Shown here: positions 55,767-64,000 of the stretch, one piece after another | How positions within the stretch are numbered: the stretch's first letter is position 1 | How the letters are laid out: each line of letters opens with the position of its first letter | NCBI GenBank assembly: GCA_905221615.1 | Contig: CAJNDT010003135.1 | Location: forward strand, 468,001 to 532,000 | Reading direction: 5' to 3' | DNA length: 64,000 nt | From: Symbiodinium sp. CCMP2592 | Lineage: Eukaryota > Sar > Dinophyceae > Suessiales > Symbiodiniaceae | The notes under the pieces: model-generated | Told to the model about the DNA's origin: nothing | What the model saw: only the letters and a program-made list of their open reading frames with translations | Database searches by the model: none | Translations under genes and position numbers: made by a program

Positions 55767-56859
55767 GAGGAAAGGAGGCGACAAAAACAACAACCTTAAG
55801 CCGGACTGCGAACTCCACCTTGGTCTAAGTGATCCCTTCGAGGCCTTCTGCGTGGGCCGTGTGGAGTCCACCCTGAAGAAGCCGTCCCGCCCTGGCTTCG
55901 ACCGAGACTGTCTGCCGATGATCGACGGCGCCCTTCTCACTAGATACATAACTTCAGAGTGCCAGACCATCTCTGGATCACATCATGTTATATCGTGCAG
56001 TGCGATGCGGTATCGAAGTCTGCCTCAACTCTGGCAGTCTCCTAGAGATCGCCTGCACTGCTCCCTAATGCTTCCGGCGGTGCCGGGCCAGGTCCGGCAA
56101 TGAGGCTTTCAAGGCCGGCGACTTGGCACAGGCCCTGGGCAACCCTCTTCAGCCTCTCTTTTCAGCTTTAGGTTTTTACGCTTCGAATTGGGATCTCGCT
56201 TCCTGTGCGCGGCGTTGCAGGCCCAGGCAGACTGGGAAGCCGGAATCGGCATGTGGGAGGCTCAGGGCGCACGTGGGACATGATGTTACATGCCAATTAA
56301 ACAGCATTGCGAACTGCATGCTAGATCAGGTCGAATACTTTTTCTCTCGTGATTTCGAATTTCGCGTGGTAATTAGTCGCAAACTATGCAGTAAACGTAA
56401 GGTCGTATCCCAAGCGAATTATACATACCGAGCCAGGGTATGTGTCAGAACTATTCAAATTCGGTTTTGCGGGTTTACAGTTTCAAGCTTCAGCAAAAAA
56501 ACCTCCTGACAAGGGCAAGCGTTCATTGTACATCAAGCTAGGGATGTGTCTAGCATTGTGGAGTCAGTAGTTGCAAGAGCACTGCTAGTTACCGCTGCTG
56601 CTGCTGCTGCTGCTGCTGCTTCAAACAGACAACTGTGTTGACCAGCACTTGATTCATTCTTGTCTCAACGTCGATGGGAGCCTTGAGATGAACCTCTCTG
56701 AGAACAGGCTATCCCACCCTGAGGATCCTGGCGCTTGGGCAGCTTCCCGATGAAGCCATCAATATGCTGTGCACTCTCAGGCTGCCAGATGCGATCATGG
56801 TGTTGGCAGTAAATACTTCCCTACATAGCTTACCGGTATGTGGGGATGGTGTTGCTCTG

Positions 56860-56891
<32 letters not shown>

Positions 56892-57487
56892 TGTCTCTCT
56901 CTAGGGTACGTCGACCGGCAATGCATTGATGACCACGTCCGGACGACACTTGCATTGCTTCCTTCGCAATTGAAGCGAAACGCTTTGCATCGTGTCGTGG
57001 TGGGAAGGGGATCCCTCCTTCACTGTATTCTGAACTCTACCCTCTACACGAAGCCAAGGTTCGCCCACAGAACTCTGCATAGTTCAGGAACAACCTGGCG
57101 CAGTTGCACATCAAGCGTGGTGAGTGGGGCAAGGCACCGGGCACCGGAAACGGTGGCTTGCCAATTGAAAGATGCGCCATTCGGGTGGAGACGCGCAGCT
57201 TTGCTTGTGATTGGGAGGTCAAGGACCTAACTGACAAGATCCTTGACAAGCAGCCTACGAATGAGAAGGCCTTGTACCGAAGAGCCCAGGCGGGCACAGC
57301 TTTGCGCTTGTGTTGCTTTGGCGGTGCTGGCCCATCTGGAGAGGCCTTCTTCGCTTTCTCCTTGTGGGAGAAGTGCGAAGCGGACTTAGATGCTTGCTCC
57401 CCAGTCCAGAATCGGCTGAAACTGTTGAGGTGACAGATTGTGAAAGCGATTTCTGAGGTCCTGCTGAAGCACAGTCCCGACAACAAG
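55767..57487 (+). CDS. TPR-domain protein, multi-exon
   Basis: Exons: about 55767-55910 (DCELHLGLSDPFEAFC, VESTLKKPSRPGFDRDCLPM), 56092-56131 (SGNEAFKAGDLAQ), 56221-56256 (AQADWEAGIGMW), 57088-57133 (NNLAQLHIKRGEWGK), 57218-57289 (LTDKILDKQPTNEKALYRRA), a short piece near 57371 (KCEADL) and 57437-57487 (IVKAISEVLLKHSPDNK). GNEAFKAGD, NNLAQLHIK and NEKALYRRAQ are helix signatures of tetratricopeptide repeats like those at the C-terminus of FKBP-type immunophilins and Hsp90 co-chaperones. No peptidyl-prolyl isomerase domain is seen, so partner binding is the only role inferred. At least one exon is probably missing between 56256 and 57088. Confidence 0.6.
56595..56903. repeat. (CTG)n and (CT)n tracts in TPR-gene intron
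   Basis: (GCTGCT)n occurs at about 56595-56622 and (CT)n/CTGT at 56858-56903, both within the 56257-57087 interval. Confidence 0.85.
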
Positions 57488-60400
57488 GAGCCAAGAAGCG
57501 CAAAGTCCTTAAGCAACTACGGCCCGATCGAGGAATTACCCCGGCTGCTATCATCCAGACTTTCCTGCAATCTATCTCTGTTGGACTTTCTTTACTGAGT
57601 CTTAACATCTGTCTATCTACCTACCTATTTGTCTATCAACCTATCTATCTATCTATATAGCTCTCTGTCAACTGCCTCTAGCTTTATCTGTCTATCTTTG
57701 TTCCTATGTCTGTCTACGTCTGTCTGTGTCTGTCTACGTATGTTTGCCATGTTTATGTCAGAAAGAAACATGTCGTACCATGTAGTACAGCATCGCCCGA
57801 TAGGGTCATGCGATTGTTTCTGGCGTGGTCAGCAGCAAACTGCCCTCAAACATGAATTCGGATGTCTAATCTAGGCTCCAAAACGCAGGCCCTGAATGCG
57901 AGTGTTGGTGCCCGATTAGCGGGATTGAACGAGGCAGCATAGGTGAGGTAAAATGGAAAGAAATTGTTCCCGCCCGCAGGATGCATCTTTGATGCTGCGA
58001 CAGGTACATCAGAAGACCGGCAAGGCTGGACATCCACCTGAGCAAGCCTTCAAAAGCAGGGGAGTAGGCTTTCCTACCGTGACTGTTGAAGGAATACAAG
58101 TGCACAATACTGCGGGATTAGAAGATGCAATGGCGTGTTGTGGCCAGGACCGCAAGAAGTTCGCGGGCAAGGTCGTCCGATGCTGGTCAAGCTTGAGCAC
58201 CAGCGCACATGGATCTATTGCTCCAGCATGTGTAGCAATGGCACTGCATGTCAGATGTGACTGCGTGGCCTAGTATCAGACTGGACAAACCTTGTTGGTG
58301 TGATGTTGGTACCTAGCTAAAACTGTTCGCCGTCATGTCCGGCAAACTATTCTCTAGCTGGGTCGGATGCGTAGATGAGTCCAGACGGCTTTCATGGAGA
58401 GGCCGTGAGTGACATTGCTGCGGGTCTTGCGGAACTCTGCCCTGATGGTACTTCTGCCAAACTTTCGGCATTGCCTTGTTCTGGTCCGAGCTTTGGACAC
58501 AAAAGCAGCCAGGTACCGTCCGCAAACTTCGCATAGAGGAGTACGGGGAGGTTGCAGACGTGCGTGATTCATCAAGCTGCATGTTCCGCATTGGAAACTT
58601 TGAAAGGGCGATCCTGATGAGCCTCCAAACTGGTTACAGCCGCGCTGGCTGGAGAAAGGCTCCGAGAAGGCACTTCCTATCCATGACGGCGAGAACTAGT
58701 TAGGAACCCACGGAGAGCACAGACCATCAAAGGTCGTGGTGACTTGCCAGATGGTCATCACATCGTTCGGAGGCGCCATACAACCCGACTCATACCCGCA
58801 TGCAGTCTCACAATTCCCTGCGTTATGTGGCTCTACTGCTGTTTCGTTGCTCAGACATCTTTCGCAGTGAACGACTGTACTGTAAACTCTAAAACTGCTG
58901 GGTTGATTGATGTCGTGCTTGTTACGGTCGAGTTGCCATACTCGTCAGTTGCTGTACCAATAATCGTGGTGTCACATCATTCCTAGGGTACATTGCCCGG
59001 TCTCTTGCAAGCTTGTGCCATCCTTCTAGCACACTCCTCTGTCAAAGCGAGTTTCAACGATAGCTTTTGGGTCGCGAAAAGCGAGGTTATCATGCCCTGA
59101 AGTGTTGGTTAGGTGATCAGTGAGCCAACGGTGAAATGCTCATGAGTGCTGCGATGAGCATGGCTGTACCTGGTACCTTGAGTCCTTGAGTGCTCCATGG
59201 CGAGGTGAGGAGCTCTACAACAGCAAGGAGTATCGGCCCGGTGCTCGCAGCCTCACAGGTTTTGGGAGCTGAGCAAGACTCCGGAGCCTTGGGAAACCTG
59301 AGTAAACACACACCGAAATCATCTCCGCGAGGCCCTTCCCGGAGACGAAGCAAGCACGGGACGAGCTCAAGGAGCGCGGCATAGCGAGATCCATTCATCC
59401 TTCCACCCGTGAAGAACCTCAATGTATGCTTCGATCTGCGTATGGTTTATGTTTACACGCCTAGACATCTAAACATCGCTACACGTTGTTTTGAGAGCTC
59501 AAAAGTGTTGGCCTTTGCTGAGTGCCACCGAGGCTAGGCTCTCGTCGGGACGAGTTAAGGCAGTTGCTGTGCAATTCTCTTTAAAGCCATGTCTAAGCGG
59601 GAATTTGGTTCAGCAGACATCTTCATGTTGCAGAAACGCTACCAGCCGAAACATCCGGTCTAAACGAGCGCAACATGTTCCCGTAGCAGGAACGATAGAT
59701 TCGTGTACCGTGCAGATTGCACTTACAGACACTCACACACACAACATACACATATGTACATACACACACACACATTGTCGTGTATCAGGCACGGGCATAA
59801 TTTTCCCTGTCATGTTGAGTCGAGCATAGACTTGTGTCGATACGTCGCAAGACCTTGCTCGCCCACTTCCCGAGCATATCCGGTCGCACTGCAACAGTTC
59901 ACCATCCCCAGCCAGCTCTTGAGCCCTGCACCCCCTCCCCAAAACAAATTAAAATCCCATGGAGCGCAGGAGTACATGGACATGGTCAACTTCCTTGATC
60001 AGGAGAACGCCGGCCGCGACGTTCGGCGTTGGGAGTTGGGCGTTCGGAGTTCTAGACTCCCGAGATACATGAGGGGAACTTCGTGTGGTGGCAGCGTGTC
60101 CCCAGCGGTCGAATTCCCCCAAAGCCACGACCTGTGGGGGATTTCGTCAGGAAGCCGGAAAGGCACCTCGCCTTGTCGGCGACTTCTACAGAAAAGCCTG
60201 GGGCCGAGCCTCCGAACAATTTGGATCGATCTGGTGGGGTAGGGTCCTGTTTAGGGTCCTTCTTATTAGGGTGCCATAGTATATTGGGGACCTAAAATGG
60301 GACCGTAATTGAGAGAACTACCCTCATATGACTATCAGTCAGTGCAGTTGAGTCGTTGCAGCTCGTGATCCAAGCGGATCAAGAGCTTGTCGGTCAGGCT

Positions 60401-60502
60401 GCGTTCCTTCACATGTCGGAGCTCCCTAAACTCATCTAGCCCTTCAGCCCGAAAATTTGCCCTAAAGTTTGACCCTGTCCCTGCATGTTTGGGCTGCCCA
60501 TC
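57488..60502. other. Gap with weak exon-like frames
   Basis: A TCTA/CTGT-type tetranucleotide-rich tract spans 57605-57745. Unassigned coding-like pieces lie near 59215-59265 (EELYNSKEYRPGARSLT) and 59970-60020 (EYMDMVNFLDQENAGRD). They could be further exons of the TPR gene or a following gene. Confidence 0.35.
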
Positions 60503-60559
60503 ATGGAGGTCAAGAAGCGCCCAGTGAGATGGTACCTGGGAGATCCTGGCATGTACAAG
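60503..60559 (+). CDS. Single exon, unknown (MEVKKRPVRWYLGDPGMYK)
   Basis: Nineteen codons end exactly before GC at 60560, a GC donor in phase 0. The frame continues upstream (GLPI). The sequence has strong coding character, but partners were not located. Confidence 0.3.
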
Positions 60560-61890
60560 GCAAGTTTCTCATGGTAGATTCGTCTTTAGGCTACTGATAC
60601 TAGTGCTAATACTATAATAGTATAATACTATAATACTATAGTACTATGGGGCCTCTGAACATTGCCGGGACCTATAGGCCTTTTCGACAAGCTCTCGCTA
60701 CTGGAAGACCCCCCTGCCTTCTTCATTACTTCAGGGTTTACAGGTTGGTTTGGCATTAAGTTTTTGCCAGGTTGGTACGGCTTTGAGTGATGCCCAAGCC
60801 CATGGCACCTTCACAAGCAGCATTTCTTTGAACGCGTCGAGACAAGTAGATGCATTTGGCCTAGTGATGCTGAGCCTAGCCAAACTTCAACACTCAAGTC
60901 AAGCCTCAGACCAGGGATTCGACCTCGCGGCACGGACAATGAAGCCCGGCGAGCGCGCAATTTTCGAGGCAACGTGGTTTGTAATAAAGGACAAGAGGCT
61001 TATCACAATGACGGAAATGGTTGTCATAGTGAGCAGGCTGGCCGTAGTCACCACGACGGCGATAATGCAGACACAAATTTGGATGCAGCAGCAGCTGCTG
61101 CAGCTGGAGCTAGTGTAACTCTTAATGTTGTTGACAGTGCCGTCAATGTGATTATGAAGATGATAGTCATGACCATAATGATGACCATGAAGATATTGAT
61201 GATGATGTTGATGTAATGATGATGCTGATGATGAGAGTATAATGATGATGACGACGACAATGCCGAAGACGACGACTGCGATTTTTACGATGGTGATGAT
61301 GACGATCGCGATGATGATGGTGATGATGATGATGGATCAAAAGGATTACGATGCTGATCACGATGATTGTGCTAATGATGATCCCCACCACAACTACACG
61401 ACGACAGCTAAGAGGAATGTGACTCTTAGCATTGTGCTTAGAATTGTGCGGATGATTCGCACTATCACAGAGATGACTCCCGTTCCTGCTGGTATAGAGG
61501 TTACGGCACTTGCCATAACGGCCTGCCGTTACTGCTTATGTTTCCTCGCAATATCACAAATACTGTCGCGTTTTGTGCGGCATTTCTTGCTACCACTGGC
61601 CGTGACTTACTTGTAAGATACGCACTTTCTGCAGCTCCCGTCGTCCGTTAGTTGTTGTCGTTGTTGTTGCCGCTGTGGGCGAAGGTGGTGGCGGTTTCAT
61701 TGGGGGTTCAGGGGCTCGGCTGGCGCGTGTGTATGCGGGTCAAGTCTGCTTGCAAGCTTTCGGTCGGTGTAAGCCCTCTCAGATAAGCGAAAGGGAGATC
61801 TCTGCTGCAGTTCGGACGTGCTTCGTAGATCTTCTGTGAATTCTCTGTTGAACTACCCTGGAGTCCTAGAGACTTGCTTGGGGCAAAGCC
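60560..61890. other. No supported gene; GAT-rich low complexity
   Basis: A GAT/GAC-rich low-complexity stretch occupies 61140-61390. The CTATAATA palindromic repeats at 60601-60650 are notable. No exon could be supported. Confidence 0.4.
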
Positions 61891-62031
61891 ATGACGCAAG
61901 GCGTTAGCCTGACCCGTAGCTTCAACAATGAATGTCGAGCTCATGCCAAGCTCCAGGTGGACCAGCCCATGCTGGCGGCATCGGTGGAAAAGTTTTATGA
62001 GGCTTCACCCTTGGGCTACCTGGTGGTGTAG
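61891..62031 (+). CDS. Small ORF or terminal exon, unknown
   Basis: Forty-six codons from ATG to TAG (MTQGVSLTRSFNNECRAHAK at the start, VEKFYEASPLGYLVV at the end) have good coding character. The frame is open for only seven codons upstream of the ATG. It may be a last exon or a small protein. No family is recognised. Confidence 0.35.
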   Translation: MTQGVSLTRSFNNECRAHAKLQVDQPMLAASVEKFYEASPLGYLVV

Positions 62032-62122
62032 AGATCCCCTGTCTGCAGGCTCATAGGGGTTTTTTCACCAGGACGCACAATCTGCAAACTCTCTGGGCCT
62101 GAAGCCTGTTTGAAAGCTGGTC

Positions 62123-62320
62123 ATGTCTGCCAGTCCATCGGCTTCCACTCCACAATCGCCGGATTGCCCCAGCTTCAGTGCGCCCACTACCCGTTCGGAA
62201 GATCGGAATCCCGATTTTGACAAGTTCTTGTCATCATCCAGCCATGCAGCTTTCCAAGTGTCTGCCTCCTCTGAAGCGATCAAGCCCAAACCTGCGAACA
62301 CGAGACTTGCAAAAGCCTAG
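62123..62320 (+). CDS. Small Ser/Pro-rich ORF, unknown
   Basis: Sixty-five codons, beginning MSASPSASTPQSPDCPSFSA and ending PKPANTRLAKA, just downstream of the previous ORF. Composition is biased toward Ser, Ala and Pro. It could be disordered coding sequence or chance. Confidence 0.25.
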   Translation: MSASPSASTPQSPDCPSFSAPTTRSEDRNPDFDKFLSSSSHAAFQVSASSEAIKPKPANTRLAKA

Positions 62321-62693
62321 ATTCAACAGCATCATGCACGGACTGATTGTTCCATTGCCCCTATGGCCAACATCTTCTGACCCTCTACTGCCTCAAGTCC
62401 GCCATAAACCCTCAGCACAGCCGCACGTCCTCTTGTTCCTATTCTGGTTAATAATCCTCATGATCGCTAGTCGCAAGTATGATAGTATACCATCACCTCC
62501 TTGTTTCGATTATGCCCTGCCGCGCCACTTCATGGACTGGTTTGGCGCCGCCCCGATCTTCCTCGTGCCTGCCTCAAGCTTTCTGTTGCTGCGAGAGGAG
62601 ACGACGCTGGAGTTTCAGCGACCTGTTGTTGTACAAGCAGTCGTTTACTTCTTATTGCTAGTTTCGTTGTTGCTACTGTTATGACCAGCATGC

Positions 62694-62694
62694 G

Positions 62695-62760
<66 letters not shown>
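62694..62760. repeat. (TTG)n microsatellite
   Basis: About 22 perfect TTG units, flanked by degenerate GTT-rich sequence on the left. Confidence 0.95.
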
Positions 62761-63059
62761 AGCCGCTATGGATCACAGCAGGCTGTATAGCACTGCTAAC
62801 AGGGCTCCGGGTACCAACGCTAGAGGCTCGCAACGGCCCCCTTCTGCGAAGCTTGAGGGACTGTCCTCTTTCTGAGCCATAGCCATCCCTGGAGCCACGT
62901 GTCGCTGTGATCTACCGGGTCCCAATTCCCGGGCCTCTGTCTGCAGTTATACAACATTGGCAAGAGGTAAGCGGTAGTGGTTTTCACCTATCCGCGAGGT
63001 GAAGGGAGTCGGATCGAGTTCTCTCTTTCCGGCGAAACTAGCGGACGGCGCCAACGCCA

Positions 63060-64000
63060 ATGCACCAGCATTCCTTTGAGAGCATTCGCAAAAAGGCCTT
63101 TCGAAAGGCTTGCAATAGGGTACACAGAACACAGGAAAGCATCCAGTATAGAAACGGCGTGCTGACGCCTGAGCATCTGCGTCGCAGTGGACTTACCCCC
63201 CCCTCCCCTCCCCTCCTTCCTGTACAGCCTAGTTCCACGGATCCTTCGGCTCCCTCAGGCCGCACAGACAGCTTCCGCTCACGTCCGCGAGGTGGACGAG
63301 CCAGTAAGTCGCTCCGTGTCCTCTCATGGAACGCTGGGCACCTTGGCATCCAGCAATGGGCAGAAGTGAAGACATGGCTACGAACCGAGGCCCAATATGT
63401 CTGTAATATTTTAGTCCTGCAGGAGACGCACTGGAGCGAAACAGCAGAGTTTGACGTTGAGGGTTGGCACTGCATAAGCTCTGCCACCAAGGGAGCTGCC
63501 CGGGCACCCAAAGCCAAATCAACTTCAGGGCAACGCTCAGTGCGAAGTGCTGCATCGCAGCCGCCGATACATGACACTGGTCGTGCAGATGGGGTTATGG
63601 TCCTCCTTTCCCCCTTGATAGACAAGAAAAAGATTAGATGGCGTGAACAGCGCCGAGGCCGACTCATTCAAGTCACCTTTCCGTGGCTGGGAGCTCGAAT
63701 TCATGTCTTTGCGGTCTATCAACATGCGTGGTCTTCTAAGAAGACTCCTCAACAAAACAAGGAAGATCGCTCGCGCCTGCTACGTGACCTGTCCTCATCC
63801 ATCAGAGCTGTTCCGGCGAGGGACACATTTCTGCTGGCAGGTGACTTCAACGCACGCTTGACCCCGCAAGAGGGTCTGGTAGGTCGGTGCAGCACTAAGC
63901 CAGAGCACTCTCAAATGCAGGATGAGCAGTTCCAGGCCTTGGTTTCCTCTCACAGACTGGTAGCGCTCAACACTTGGTCCTGCGGCACTGGACACACCTT
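63060..64000 (+). CDS. LINE-type retrotransposon ORF2, AP-endonuclease domain (runs off window)
   Basis: The frame is open from ATG 63060 (in-frame TAG just upstream at 63039) to the window edge, 313 codons. The endonuclease/exonuclease/phosphatase fold is recognised by VLSWNAGHLG (Asn91), VLQETHWSE (Glu122), GRADGVMVLLS and FLLAGDFNARL (Asp262, Asn264), followed by TWSCGTGHT. In LINE elements this domain nicks the target DNA to prime reverse transcription. The N-terminal 85 residues are basic and Pro/Ser-rich with no domain seen. The reverse transcriptase would lie beyond the window. No frame break is present, so this copy may be young. Confidence 0.88.
   Translation, partial: MHQHSFESIRKKAFRKACNRVHRTQESIQYRNGVLTPEHLRRSGLTPPSPPLLPVQPSSTDPSAPSGRTDSFRSRPRGGRASKSLRVLSWNAGHLGIQQWAEVKTWLRTEAQYVCNILVLQETHWSETAEFDVEGWHCISSATKGAARAPKAKSTSGQRSVRSAASQPPIHDTGRADGVMVLLSPLIDKKKIRWREQRRGRLIQVTFPWLGARIHVFAVYQHAWSSKKTPQQNKEDRSRLLRDLSSSIRAVPARDTFLLAGDFNARLTPQEGLVGRCSTKPEHSQMQDEQFQALVSSHRLVALNTWSCGTGHT

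Overview
The window looks like nuclear DNA of a dinoflagellate, probably of the Symbiodiniaceae/Suessiales type, though the genus cannot be told from the sequence. Four things point there. Genes are cut into many tiny exons. Introns mostly begin with GC or GA rather than GT, and nearly every exon after an intron begins with G (AG|G). Every recognised gene and element lies on the + strand. Several protein families are ones I know mainly from dinoflagellates. Exon models below were made by hand from reading frame, splice dinucleotides and family resemblance; exact junctions are inferences.

Layout. 1-1.8 kb: 3' part of a GT34 (GMA12/MNN10) glycosyltransferase gene with a one-base frame break. 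3.2-8.2 kb: a 12-exon gene for a CCCH zinc-finger protein; two introns are largely trinucleotide arrays. 8.2-10.5 kb: repeats, no firm gene. 10.5-12.8 kb: two tandem elements that share both ends but carry different cargo, one an RNase H domain and one a cysteine-rich gag-like ORF. 14.2-15.1 kb: a coding-like stretch broken by stops. 18.3-21.7 kb: a gene with a WWFGP/GGDQ-type module followed by a coiled coil encoded by exons of about 14-15 codons. 26.1-31.6 kb: an 8-exon voltage-gated, cyclic-nucleotide-gated-like channel of about 1123 aa. 32.7-33.2 kb: two exons of an unknown gene. 35.25-44.20 kb: a complete Ty1/copia retrotransposon with identical 156-bp LTRs and a 5-bp target duplication. 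47.9-54.6 kb: exons of a second coiled-coil gene, possibly the 3' half of the 18-21 kb gene. 55.8-57.5 kb: a TPR protein gene. 60-62.3 kb: scattered single exons. 63.06 kb to the end: the endonuclease part of a LINE-type retrotransposon.

Much of the remainder is simple repeat: ACT, CTG, CAC and TTG trinucleotides, CT and TA dinucleotides, and an ATATC pentanucleotide array. Very long ORFs inside these arrays are artefacts.

The genes do not form one obvious pathway. The main observations are the splice-site rules, the paired half-elements with matching termini and a spliced-leader-like segment, a young copia element whose coding frame switches three times, and a possible large gene whose two halves flank the channel gene.
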